Shown in pieces: positions 47,651-56,277 of a stretch of DNA of 64,000 nt. Location: positions 62,001-126,000 of the forward strand of contig NZ_CAKZJO010000079.1 in the NCBI RefSeq assembly GCF_936943645.1, given 5' to 3'. Position numbers and translations under genes: made by a program. The DNA is from an uncultured Bradyrhizobium sp. Its GTDB lineage: Bacteria > Pseudomonadota > Alphaproteobacteria > Rhizobiales > Xanthobacteraceae. The notes under the pieces were generated by a model that was not told where the DNA came from, did not search any database, and saw only the letters and a program-made list of their open reading frames with translations. The stretch's first letter is position 1; every line of letters begins with the position of its first letter.

Positions 47651-48027
47651 TTCATTCCGCTCATCTGGTGCATGGGCATCATGTTGCTGTTGAGGTGGCT
47701 CATCACCCACAGCGAACCCGACAGCGCGATTACCACCATGACGATGGTGAAGATCAGGGCCATCATGGTCCAGCCGTTCTCGGATTTGGCGCTCATGTGC
47801 AGGAAGTAGATCATGTGCACGACGATCTGCACGACCGCGAAGGCCATGATGACGAGGGCGGTGATCTGCTTGCTCGGCAGCGTGCCGCTCATCACCAGCC
47901 AGAACGGGATCGCGGTGAGCACGACCGAGAGCACGAAACCGAGCATGTAGCCCGAGAACGTGCTGTGGGCGTGACCGTCGTCGTGGTGATGGTCGTCCGC
48001 GTGCGCGGCGTGGGTATCGGTGCTCAT
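47647..48027 (-). CDS. cyoD: Cytochrome o quinol oxidase subunit IV
   Basis: 126 residues with three helices (FSGYMLGFVLSVVLTAIPFWLVM; ITALVIMAFAVVQIVVHMIYFLHM; GWTMMALIFTIVMVVIALSGSLWVM). The motif QIVVHMIYFLHM is typical. The N-terminus is His/Asp-rich (HAAHADDHHHDDGHAH), which could bind metal. It assists assembly of the oxidase. Its start overlaps the cyoC stop by 4 bases. Confidence 0.93.
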   Translation of the reverse strand: MSTDTHAAHADDHHHDDGHAHSTFSGYMLGFVLSVVLTAIPFWLVMSGTLPSKQITALVIMAFAVVQIVVHMIYFLHMSAKSENGWTMMALIFTIVMVVIALSGSLWVMSHLNSNMMPMHQMSGMK

Positions 48028-48653
48028 CGCAGAACTCCCAGGAGATAGACGAAGGTGAAGACGCCGATCCAGACCACGTCGAGGAAGTGCCAGAACATCG
48101 ACAGGCACATCAGGCGGCGGCGGTTGGCTTGGATCAGGCCGAACTTCTGCACCTGCACCATCAGCGTCACCAGCCAGATCAGGCCGCAGGAGACGTGCAG
48201 GCCGTGGGTGCCGACCAGGGTGAAGAACGCCGACAGGAAGGCGCTGCGCTGCGGCGTGGCGCCCTCATGGATCATATGCGCGAACTCGGTGAGCTCGATG
48301 CCGATGAAGGCGAGGCCGAACAGGCCGGTGATCGCCAGCCAGATCTGGGTCTGCGCGACCTTGTTCTGCTGCATCGTCAGAATGGCAAAGCCGTAGGTGA
48401 TCGACGACAGCAGCAGCATCGAGGTGTTCACCGCGACCAGGTTCAGGTCGAACAGGTCCTTCGGCGCCGGGCCGGCAGCGTAGTTGCCGCCGAGCACGCC
48501 GAAAGTGGCGAACAGGATCGCGAAGATGAGACAGTCGCTCATCAGATAGATCCAGAAGCCGAGCGAGGTGCTCCAGCCTTCCGGATGCGGATGTTCGTCG
48601 GCGAGGTAGAAGACCGGCTCGCCGGTCTGCGAGGGATTGACGGCGACAGTCAT
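48024..48653 (-). CDS. cyoC: Cytochrome o quinol oxidase subunit III
   Basis: 209 residues, five predicted helices. SLGFWIYLMSDCLIFAILFATF, LNLVAVNTSMLLLSSITYGFAIL, the Glu in FIGIELTEFAHMIHEGA and GTHGLHVSCGLIWLV are landmarks of haem-copper oxidase subunit III. It is needed for stability rather than catalysis. It begins directly after the cyoB stop with no gap and overlaps cyoD. Confidence 0.95.
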   Translation of the reverse strand: MTVAVNPSQTGEPVFYLADEHPHPEGWSTSLGFWIYLMSDCLIFAILFATFGVLGGNYAAGPAPKDLFDLNLVAVNTSMLLLSSITYGFAILTMQQNKVAQTQIWLAITGLFGLAFIGIELTEFAHMIHEGATPQRSAFLSAFFTLVGTHGLHVSCGLIWLVTLMVQVQKFGLIQANRRRLMCLSMFWHFLDVVWIGVFTFVYLLGVLR

Positions 48654-50651
48654 TTACTTGGCTCCGGCGAGCAGTTTGGTGCGCGCGTCCTCGGTCCGGA
48701 TGACGTCTTCAGCCGGAATGTCGAAGTCGCGGTGATAGTTGAAGGTGTGACCGATGCCGACGACGAGCAGCCCGGCGAAGCTCAATGCGGCCAGCCACCA
48801 GATGTACCAGATCAGGCCGAAACCCATCGCGGTGGCGAGGCCGGCGAGGATGATGCCGGTGCCGGTGCTGCTGGGCATGTGGATCGGCTTGAAGCCGGTG
48901 AGCGGACGCTGATAGCCCCGGCGCTTCATGTCCCACCATGCGTCATTGTCGTGAACGACGGGGGTGAAGGCGAAGTTGTAGTCCGGCGGTGGCGAGGAGG
49001 TCGCCCATTCCAGCGTGCGCGCATCCCAGGGATCGCCGGTGACGTCCTTGAGCTGCTCGCGCCGGAGCAGGCTGACCGCGAACTGCATCAGCATCGAGAG
49101 GATGCCGAGGAAGACCAGGAAAGCACCGATCGCGGCGATCACGAACCAGATCTGCAGGGACGGATCGTCGAACACGCGCAGGCGGCGGGTCACGCCCATC
49201 AGGCCGAGCACGTAGAGCGGCATGAAGGCGAGGTAGAAGCCGACGACCCAGAACCAGAACGACAGCTTGCCCCAGAACACATCGAGCTTGAAGCCGAACG
49301 CCTTCGGGAACCAGTAGTTGATGCCGGCGAACGCGCCGAACACCACGCCGCCGATGATCACGTTGTGGAAATGCGCGATCAGGAACAGGCTGTTGTGCAG
49401 GACGAAGTCGGCGGGCGGCACCGCGAGCAGCACGCCGGTCATGCCGCCCAGCACGAAGGTCAGCATGAAGGCGATCGTCCACATCATCGGTAATTCGTAG
49501 CGGATGCGGCCGCGATACATCGTGAACAGCCAGTTGAACATCTTCGCGCCCGTCGGGATCGAGATGATCATCGTGGTGATGCCGAAGAACGAGTTGACGC
49601 TGGCGCCCGAGCCCATCGTGAAGAAGTGGTGCAGCCACACCAGATACGACAGGATGGTGATGACGACGGTGGCGTAGACCATCGAGGTGTAGCCGAACAG
49701 CCGCTTGCCGGAGAAGGTCGAGGTGACCTCCGAGAAGATGCCGAAGGCCGGCAGAACCAGGATGTAGACCTCGGGGTGACCCCAGATCCAGATCAGGTTC
49801 ACGTACATCATCGGGCTGCCGCCGAAATCGTTCGTGAAGAAGTTGGTGCCGACGTAACGGTCGAGCGAGAGCAGCGCGAGTACGACGGTCAGGACCGGGA
49901 AGGAGGCGACGATCAGGACGTTGGTGCAGAGCGAGGTCCAGGTGAACACCGGCATCTTCATCATGGTCATGCCGGGGCAGCGCAGCTTGACGATGGTGCA
50001 GATCAGGTTGATGCCGGACAGCGTCGTTCCGACGCCGGCGACCTGCAGCGCCCAGATGTAATAGTCGACGCCGACATCAGGACTGTAGCCGATGTTCGAC
50101 AGCGGCGGGTAAGCCAGCCAGCCGGTCCGGGCGAACTCGCCGATGAAGAGCGAGGCCATCACCAGCACCGCGCCGCCGACCGTCATCCAGAAGCTGAAAT
50201 TGTTCAGGAACGGGAACGAGACGTCGCGGGCGCCGATCTGCAGCGGCACGACGTAGTTCATCAGGCCCGTGACCAGCGGCATCGCCACGAAGAAGATCAT
50301 GATCACGCCATGGGCGGTGAAGACCTGGTCGTAGTGATGAGCGTTGAGATAGCCCTCCGAGCCGCCAAAGGCGAGCATCTGCTGGCCGCGCATCATCAGC
50401 GCGTCGGCAAAGCCGCGCAGCAGCATGACGATGCCGAGGATCATGTACATGATGCCGATGCGCTTGTGGTCCACGGTGGTGAACCATTCGCGCCAGAGGT
50501 AGCCCCAGAGGCGGAAATAGGTGAGGCCACCGAGCAACGCGGCGCCGCCGAGCGCGACCACGGCGAAAGTGCCGACGACGATCGGCTCGTGCAGCGGCAG
50601 AGATTCGAAGCCGAGCCGGCCGAAGATGAGCTTGAGAAGATCAGGAGACAT
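48654..50651 (-). CDS. cyoB: Cytochrome o quinol oxidase subunit I
   Basis: 665 residues, about fifteen helices. The catalytic subunit holds low-spin haem, high-spin haem and CuB. Ligand regions are FTAHGVIMIFFVAMP (low-spin haem His), IWGHPEVYILVLPAFG (CuB His and the His-Tyr link), LHHFFTMG (CuB His pair) and FHNVIIGG (haem His). It reduces oxygen to water with quinol electrons and pumps protons. It follows cyoA by 26 bases. Confidence 0.97.
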   Translation of the reverse strand: MSPDLLKLIFGRLGFESLPLHEPIVVGTFAVVALGGAALLGGLTYFRLWGYLWREWFTTVDHKRIGIMYMILGIVMLLRGFADALMMRGQQMLAFGGSEGYLNAHHYDQVFTAHGVIMIFFVAMPLVTGLMNYVVPLQIGARDVSFPFLNNFSFWMTVGGAVLVMASLFIGEFARTGWLAYPPLSNIGYSPDVGVDYYIWALQVAGVGTTLSGINLICTIVKLRCPGMTMMKMPVFTWTSLCTNVLIVASFPVLTVVLALLSLDRYVGTNFFTNDFGGSPMMYVNLIWIWGHPEVYILVLPAFGIFSEVTSTFSGKRLFGYTSMVYATVVITILSYLVWLHHFFTMGSGASVNSFFGITTMIISIPTGAKMFNWLFTMYRGRIRYELPMMWTIAFMLTFVLGGMTGVLLAVPPADFVLHNSLFLIAHFHNVIIGGVVFGAFAGINYWFPKAFGFKLDVFWGKLSFWFWVVGFYLAFMPLYVLGLMGVTRRLRVFDDPSLQIWFVIAAIGAFLVFLGILSMLMQFAVSLLRREQLKDVTGDPWDARTLEWATSSPPPDYNFAFTPVVHDNDAWWDMKRRGYQRPLTGFKPIHMPSSTGTGIILAGLATAMGFGLIWYIWWLAALSFAGLLVVGIGHTFNYHRDFDIPAEDVIRTEDARTKLLAGAK

Positions 50652-50677
50652 GCGGGGATCTCTTTAGGAATCTGACT

Positions 50678-51838
50678 TCAGGAATCGGACTTGGGACGCA
50701 GTCCGAGGAAGAAGGACGAGGACTTCAGCGGCGTGAAGGTCGGCCGCTTCAGGCCGGCGCCGGTGAGCGGCGCAATATCGATCGGAGCCTTGATCGACGC
50801 CGTGGTCTGTCCCTGCGGCGCATCCGGCGTGCAGGTGCCGGCGACGAAGACAGGCTCGGGCCCGAGCGGGGCGCCGCGGCGGGCGTATTTGTCGTAGGTG
50901 AGCGGCAGGGTGTTGTTCAGGCCCTCATGGCCGTTGCCGCCCTTGGCGTCGATCGCCATCATCTCGCTCTGGCACATCTTGCCGGTCTCGACGCACATGT
51001 TGAGGATCAGGCGGTAGAGATCGGCATCGACGGCGCCCCAGCGGCGCACCGGCTCGTTCTGGCTCGGCTTTTCCAGCTGGAGATATTCGGCGCGGCCGAG
51101 CGCGCCGCCGGCGGATTTGGCCTGCGCGATCCAGGCGTCAAAGCCCTTGTCGTCGAGGCCCCTAAAATTGAAGTGCATGCCGGAGAAACCGGCGCCGCTG
51201 TAGTTCGCCGAGAAGCCCTTGTAGGTGCCGGCTTGGTTCACCACGGCGTGGAGCTTGGTCTCCATGCCCGGCATCGCATAGATCTGGCCGGCGAGCGCGG
51301 GGATGTAGAACGAGTTCATCACCGAGGACGCGGTGATGCGGAAGTTGATCGGACGATCGACCGGAGCTGCGAGGTCGTTGACGGTGGCGATGCCGTAGTC
51401 CGGGTAGATGAAGAGCCACTTCCAGTCGAGCGCGACGACGTCGACCTCGAGCGGGGCCTTGGACTGATCCACCGCGCGATCGGCATGGATGCGGCCGAGC
51501 GTGCGATAGGGGTCGAGCAGATGCGTGCCCATCCAGGTCAGCGCGCCCAGGCAAACGATGATCAAGAGCGGCGCCGACCAGATCACCAGCTCCAGCGCGG
51601 TCGAGTGATCCCATTCCGGCTCGTAGCGAGCGTCCGTGTTGGACTGGCGATAGCGCCAGGCGAACAGCACCGTCAGCGCCATCACGGGCACGACGATCAG
51701 GAGCATCAGGACGGTGGAGATGATGACGAGGTCGCGCTGTTGCGCGGCGATATCGCCGGCTGGCGCCAGCACGACGTAGTCGCAGCCGCTGAGCGCGGCA
51801 GCCAGAGGTAGTAGCGCCAGGATCTTGAGACGAGACAC
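50678..51838 (-). CDS. cyoA: Cytochrome o quinol oxidase subunit II
   Basis: 386 residues. A lipoprotein signal with lipobox LSGC lies at residues about 16-19, then two helices. A periplasmic cupredoxin-like domain follows, in which the CuA cysteines and histidines are missing, as expected for a quinol rather than cytochrome c oxidase (ALDWKWLFIYPDYGIATVNDLA; MNSFYIPALAGQIYAMPGMET). A Cys-containing extension near residue 270 (LNMCVETGKMCQSEMM) is typical of cyoA. It heads the operon; a perfect palindrome lies upstream at 51905. Confidence 0.96.
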   Translation of the reverse strand: MSRLKILALLPLAAALSGCDYVVLAPAGDIAAQQRDLVIISTVLMLLIVVPVMALTVLFAWRYRQSNTDARYEPEWDHSTALELVIWSAPLLIIVCLGALTWMGTHLLDPYRTLGRIHADRAVDQSKAPLEVDVVALDWKWLFIYPDYGIATVNDLAAPVDRPINFRITASSVMNSFYIPALAGQIYAMPGMETKLHAVVNQAGTYKGFSANYSGAGFSGMHFNFRGLDDKGFDAWIAQAKSAGGALGRAEYLQLEKPSQNEPVRRWGAVDADLYRLILNMCVETGKMCQSEMMAIDAKGGNGHEGLNNTLPLTYDKYARRGAPLGPEPVFVAGTCTPDAPQGQTTASIKAPIDIAPLTGAGLKRPTFTPLKSSSFFLGLRPKSDS

Positions 51839-51904
51839 GGGCCGAGCCTTTGAGAATGAGTTTCTTTTGCGGGGCCAACGGGTAGCTGCGGCGCAGCAAT
51901 CCGG

Positions 51905-51927
51905 ACATTGGACAATTTGTCCAATGT
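51905..51927. promoter_or_regulatory. Perfect 23-bp palindrome between cyoA and transporter gene
   Basis: ACATTGGACAA-T-TTGTCCAATGT, exact 11-bp arms, 67 bases from the cyoA start and 93 from the transporter ATG. It is too symmetric for chance and lies where a shared operator should. The binding protein is unknown. It does not look like a RegR or FNR site. Confidence 0.7.
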
Positions 51928-52019
51928 TGCAGTGCGGAATGTTGGGTCAGACAAGGCCAGTCTGCCTGGCGCCCCGCCGGGCGGTCGGCTTTGGTTTTCA
52001 GGACGTTAAGGGCGCACGC

Positions 52020-53348
52020 ATGGCGACGGCACAGACCCCCGCAATGGCAGACCTCCACTCGGGCGAGCACGGCCATGACCAGGCCAGTCCCGGGGAGATC
52101 GCCATCGGCGTCATCATCGGCCGCACCTCGGAATTCTTCGACTTCTTCGTCTTCGCGATTGCCTCGGTGATCGTGTTCCCCCGCCTGGTGTTCCCGTTCG
52201 CGAGCGAGCTGACCGGCACCCTCTATTCCTTCATGATCTTCGCGCTGGCCTTCATGGCCCGGCCGATCGGCACCGTCATTTTCATGACGGTCGACCGTGC
52301 CTACGGCAAGACCGCCAAGCTGATCTCGGCGCTGTTCCTGCTCGGCACCGCCACCGTGGCACTCGCGTTCCTGCCCGGCTATCACGACATCGGCGTCGCC
52401 GCGATCTGGCTGCTGGCGCTGGCGCGTATCGCGCAGGGTCTGGCCTGGGGCGGCGCCTGGGACGGCATGGCCTCGCTGCTGGCACTGAACGCGCCGGCCT
52501 CGCAGCGCGGCTGGTACGCGATGGTGCCGCAGCTCGGCGCGCCGCTGGGCCTGATCGTGGCGAGCGCTCTGTTCGCCTATTTTGCCGGCAACCTCTCGGC
52601 CGAGGATTTCTTCGACTGGGGCTGGCGCTATCCGTTCTTCGTCGCCTTCGCCATCAACGTCGTGGCGCTGTTCGCGCGCCTGCGCATGGTGACGACGGAG
52701 GAATATTCCTCGCTGTTCGAGACCCGCGAATTGCAGCCGGCGCGCATTTCCGAGACGGTGGCACGCGAAGGCCAGAACATCATGCTCGGTGCGTTCGCGC
52801 CGCTGGCGAGCTTTGCGCTGTTCCACATGGTCACGGTATTCCCGCTGTCCTGGGTGTTCCTGTTCACCCGCGAGAGCCCGGTGCGCTTTTTGATCATCGA
52901 GATCGTCGCCGCCGTATTCGGCGTCGGCGCGATCGTGGTCTCCGGCATCATCGCCGACCGGGTGGGGCGCAAATCGCTGCTGATGGGATCTGCAATCGCG
53001 ATCGCGATCTACAGCGGCTTTGCGCCGCAGCTGCTCGATGCCGGCGCGTTCGGCGAGACCATCTACATGGTGATCGGCTTCATCCTGCTCGGCCTGTCGT
53101 TCGGGCAGTCCTCCGGCGCGATCGCCTCGAACTTCAAGCAGGCCTACCGCTACACCGCCTCCGCGCTGACCTCGGACATGGCCTGGCTGTTCGGCGCCGG
53201 CTTCGCGCCGCTGGTGGCGCTGTTGCTCGCCACCAATCTGGGCGTCATCGCCTCGGGTGCGTATCTGCTCTCGGGCGCGTTCTGGACGCTGCTCGCACTC
53301 TGGCTCAGCGGCCAGCGCGAGGCCGGCGACATGGACGCGGGGCGCTAA
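52020..53348 (+). CDS. MFS metabolite:proton symporter (MHS type)
   Basis: 442 residues, twelve helices. RTSEFFDFFVFAIASVIVFPRLVFP, MARPIGTVIFMTVDRAYGKTAK and LGTATVALAFLPGYHDIGVAA are signatures of the metabolite:H+ symporter group, which imports organic acids such as citrate, shikimate or alpha-ketoglutarate. The motif RIAQGLAWGGAWDG aligns with the usual RxxQGxxxGGEW, with Ala in place of the Glu. The ATG at 52020 is followed by a His-rich cytosolic tail. It is divergent from cyoA across a shared palindrome. Confidence 0.9.
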   Translation: MATAQTPAMADLHSGEHGHDQASPGEIAIGVIIGRTSEFFDFFVFAIASVIVFPRLVFPFASELTGTLYSFMIFALAFMARPIGTVIFMTVDRAYGKTAKLISALFLLGTATVALAFLPGYHDIGVAAIWLLALARIAQGLAWGGAWDGMASLLALNAPASQRGWYAMVPQLGAPLGLIVASALFAYFAGNLSAEDFFDWGWRYPFFVAFAINVVALFARLRMVTTEEYSSLFETRELQPARISETVAREGQNIMLGAFAPLASFALFHMVTVFPLSWVFLFTRESPVRFLIIEIVAAVFGVGAIVVSGIIADRVGRKSLLMGSAIAIAIYSGFAPQLLDAGAFGETIYMVIGFILLGLSFGQSSGAIASNFKQAYRYTASALTSDMAWLFGAGFAPLVALLLATNLGVIASGAYLLSGAFWTLLALWLSGQREAGDMDAGR

Positions 53349-53378
53349 TTAGGCGCGGGCTGCGGCTCCAAAAGAAGT

Positions 53379-53593
53379 GTCGTCCCGGCGAACGCCGGGA
53401 CCCATAATCCCAGGCAGGGGTTATGGCGCGAGTTGGCAACTCCGAATCTTCGCCTAACTCCATCCTGTGGCTATGGGTCCCGGATCGGCGCGCGCTTTAG
53501 GCGCGCTTGTCCGGGACGACGGATGAGTTTGCGTCTCCAGATCCCGGGTTCGCGCTAAGCGCGCCCCGGGATGACGTGCGCTTAGCGCACGTC
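53379..53593. repeat. Family D palindromic repeat (copy 3) plus terminator hairpins
   Basis: GTCGTCCCGGCGAACGCCGG at left and CGCGCTTGTCCGGGACGAC at 53520 at right, with GGGACCCATAATCCCAGG facing CCTGTGGCTATGGGTCCC. Two small hairpins follow: CGCGC-TAA-GCGCG near 53551 and GACGTGCGC-TTA-GCGCACGTC at 53573-53593, which overlaps the stop of the M48 gene. Fills the gap 53349-53591. Confidence 0.75.
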
Positions 53594-55091
53594 AATCCGC
53601 GACGATCTTCACGCGGTCGCGCACCTTGACCTGCGCGGTGCGATCGAGCCCGTTCAGCACGCGGAAGCGTTCGGCGGGGTGATCGACGCCGGCCATGCGG
53701 TGGGAGAGCGATTCCACGGTGTCGCCGGGCTGCACGGTGATGACCTTGATGCGCAGCGGCCGGGCGGCCTGGATCTCGTCGAGGGTCAGGCGGCGGAATG
53801 AATTGACGGTCTCGCGCGCATTGCGCTCGCTCTCGGTCGACTTCTGCCGCGTCGCGAAGATGAAGCGGTAGACGTCGCTGCCGAAGCGCAGCGCGTAGAC
53901 CTTGAACTGCCACTGGTCGCCCTTGGCGGTGGCGGACGCGGCCGGGAAGCCGTTGATGCTGAGGTCCTCGGTGGACGCCTTCTCGACGCCCTCCATCCAG
54001 CCGGAATTGAGGTAGTCACCGAGCGACTGCTCGGCCGGCACGCGCACCACGTCGAAGCGCATCGCCTGGGCGCCGCCTTCGCGCACGCCGATCACGGCCT
54101 GGGCGGTGTTGTCGAGCGTGAAATTGTCCGGCGCCTGGAAGGTGAAGCCGAGCTTCGGATGCAGGAAACGGCGGCCGCGCACGAAACCTTCGCTGGGATC
54201 TTCGCCGTAGACGAGGTTGTCGATCGCCGCGAGATAGCTCTCGCGGTCGCGCTCGGCGCCTTCGGGCGCAGTGTATTGCCGCGCGATGTTCTGCGCGTTC
54301 TGCACGCGCTCCGGCGTTGCCGGGTGCGACGAGGTGAAATCCTGCGCGCGCGGATCGAGCGAAGACTTGCCGGCCTTCAGCTCGGCATTGCGCTCCATCG
54401 CCGAAAGGAATCGTGCAGCACCATAAGGGTCGAAATGCGCCTTGGCGGAGATGCCGACGCCGATGCCGTCGGCCTCGAATTCCTGCTTGCGCGAGAAGCT
54501 CGCCATGGTGAGCTTGGTCTTGGCCAGTGCGAGCGCGGTGAGGTCGGGGTCGTTGCTCATGTCGGTGACGACGCGGGTGACGATCGCGGCCTGGCGCGCC
54601 TGGTCTTCGCGCATCGCGGCGTGCTTGGACAGCACATGCGCCATCTCGTGGCTGAGCACGGAGGACAATTCCGAGGTGTCGCTGGCGAGCGCGAGCAGGC
54701 CGCGCGTGACATAGAGCTGGCCGTTCGGCAGCGCGAAGGCGTTCACCGCACCGGAATTGAGGATGGTGACCTTGTAGCCCTGGTCGGGACGGTCGGAGGC
54801 GGCGACGAGCCGGTCGACGGTCTTGCTGACGAGTGATTCGAGCCTGGGATCGTCGTAAGCGCCGCCATAGCTCGCCAGGATGCGCTCATGCTCCTTTTCG
54901 GTGGCGGGGGTCTGGGCGACGGCCGGTTTCGGCTTCGGCATGGCGACGGTCGCCGGAACGGCGGCGGTCTGGAACCGGCCCATGTCGCCGCAGCCCGCCA
55001 GCGCCGCGCCCAGCACGAGGCATAGCGCGGCCGGCGCCGCCCGCAGGCGGCGGCGTTCGTTCCGTACGTGCCGTTCTAGCACCCCATTCAC
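53592..55091 (-). CDS. M48 family metalloprotease lipoprotein with LysM-like tail
   Basis: 499 residues. A lipoprotein signal with lipobox LAGC lies near residues 31-34. The zinc motif is HEMAHVLSKHA near 150 with the third ligand Glu in FSRKQEFEADGIG. The peptidase region ends with SSHPATPERVQNA. A long second domain follows. The tail VITVQPGDTVESLSHRMAG...LNGLD resembles a LysM-type or related repeat, as in BepA/YfgC-like proteins. It likely trims or quality-controls outer-membrane proteins. It starts at GTG 55091; GTG 55082 is also possible. Confidence 0.9.
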   Translation of the reverse strand: MNGVLERHVRNERRRLRAAPAALCLVLGAALAGCGDMGRFQTAAVPATVAMPKPKPAVAQTPATEKEHERILASYGGAYDDPRLESLVSKTVDRLVAASDRPDQGYKVTILNSGAVNAFALPNGQLYVTRGLLALASDTSELSSVLSHEMAHVLSKHAAMREDQARQAAIVTRVVTDMSNDPDLTALALAKTKLTMASFSRKQEFEADGIGVGISAKAHFDPYGAARFLSAMERNAELKAGKSSLDPRAQDFTSSHPATPERVQNAQNIARQYTAPEGAERDRESYLAAIDNLVYGEDPSEGFVRGRRFLHPKLGFTFQAPDNFTLDNTAQAVIGVREGGAQAMRFDVVRVPAEQSLGDYLNSGWMEGVEKASTEDLSINGFPAASATAKGDQWQFKVYALRFGSDVYRFIFATRQKSTESERNARETVNSFRRLTLDEIQAARPLRIKVITVQPGDTVESLSHRMAGVDHPAERFRVLNGLDRTAQVKVRDRVKIVAD

Positions 55092-55118
55092 GTCGCTTAA
55101 CCCGTGCCTGGCCCTTCT

Positions 55119-55889
55119 TTAGGGCCTTACCCCTGTCGGCTCGTTTGCGCCCAGCAACTCGACCTGTCCCACGAGCCGCACATCGATCCGCGGTCCCGTA
55201 CTTCCCTCGACCCAGCCTCGAACTCGAATACGTTTATTTTCCAGGGACTTAAGGGTAATCCCGGCGCTTTCGAACGCCGGTAACGCGCGCTTTGAAATAG
55301 TCGCGGTGAAGCCCCGTGTCCAGTTCCGCCCGAAGTTGAGATAGGTCATTGCCCCAGCTTGCCGGACTGACAGGACTTTACCCTCGACCACCACAAAGCG
55401 CCCGATCCCCGCCAAAATATCGTCCGGACTTTCCGCGTTTTTTATGGCCGACGGGTCAGCCCAGTTGCCCATTTTTTGGCGCCGCGCCGCGGCTTCCGAC
55501 GCCATCAAGGCGGCGGCGCAGTCCCTGTCCGTGATCTCGGCGGAGACCAGGGCGTCGCCCTGGGCCAGCAGCATGGCTTGCACGGAAGCCTCGCTCGCGC
55601 CGATGAAGACCAGCGCGCCCTGGCGGCCGTAGCGGTCCGGCGTGTCGTCGGTACCGCGTAAGCTGACGTCGCGGCCTGCGAGCAGCGATGCCAGCGCCTG
55701 CCTGGTGTTCGCCGTGGGCTCGATCCCGCTGAGACGGATTTCGCGGCCGTCATCGAGGCGCACGCTGCGCGCATCGACGATGGCGGCGACGCGGCCTTCG
55801 CCTTGCGGCTCGAACTGGCACGGGCTCGCGAGCGCGGTGTTGGCCGCGACGAGAGGATACAGGATGATGAGGTGGAGCAGTCGCGTCAC
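55119..55889 (-). CDS. Exported nuclease-like (SNase/thermonuclease-fold) protein
   Basis: 256 residues with a signal peptide (LLHLIILYPLVAANTALA). The OB-fold nuclease region runs from VAAIVDARSVRLDDGREIRLSGIE through RYGRQGALVF and AQGDALVSAEITDRDCAAALMASEAAARRQKMGNW. The Arg/Glu catalytic set of staphylococcal nuclease is only partly matched (RLSGIE in place of RLLLID), so activity is uncertain. A second OB-like half ends the protein (FVVVEGKVLSV...RIRVRGWVEGSTGPRIDV). It starts at GTG 55889. It lies 27 bases after the M48 gene start region on the same strand. Confidence 0.8.
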   Translation of the reverse strand: MTRLLHLIILYPLVAANTALASPCQFEPQGEGRVAAIVDARSVRLDDGREIRLSGIEPTANTRQALASLLAGRDVSLRGTDDTPDRYGRQGALVFIGASEASVQAMLLAQGDALVSAEITDRDCAAALMASEAAARRQKMGNWADPSAIKNAESPDDILAGIGRFVVVEGKVLSVRQAGAMTYLNFGRNWTRGFTATISKRALPAFESAGITLKSLENKRIRVRGWVEGSTGPRIDVRLVGQVELLGANEPTGVRP

Positions 55890-55953
55890 GTGACCCGGAG
55901 AGGTTGCGTTGTGCTCTGGTTGTAACGCAAACGTGGCGAGCCGCGAAGACTCT

Positions 55954-56047
55954 CGTAGAGTGGGCAAAGCGAAGCGTGCCCACGTCTTTGGATCATCGCG
56001 CCGACTCGTGGGCACGGCGCGAAGAGCGCGCCTTTGCCCACCCTACG
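55954..56047. repeat. Family A palindromic repeat (copy 3)
   Basis: CGTAGAGTGGGCAAAGCGAAG at left and CGCGCCTTTGCCCACCCTACG at right, with inner CGTGCCCACG and CGTGGGCACGGCG. It lies in the 388-base divergent gap 55890-56277, which otherwise holds the promoter for the binding-protein gene; no extra gene seen. Confidence 0.85.
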
Positions 56048-56277
56048 GCAGCTCGTGTGACGCGTCGCTATTGCCTCACAGCACCATCGTTTTGCTTGCG
56101 CTGTCTCGCGGAAACATCTTGCGTCTTCTCGCCATTCCGCTTTGCGGAAAGCGAGCGATGATCATTCATCTTCATGGCACCTCGCGCTTGCTGCGCTGTT
56201 GCGCATGCGGCATGATTGCGGCAACACCAATAACCAAGCCGCCATTCAGAGACAGGCGATAAAGGGAGGTCTTTTCC

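Noticed and set aside
51162..52826. 554-residue minus-strand frame spanning the cyoA-transporter gap
   Set aside because: It crosses the divergent promoter region and overlaps both real genes in other frames; composition is that of an antisense shadow.
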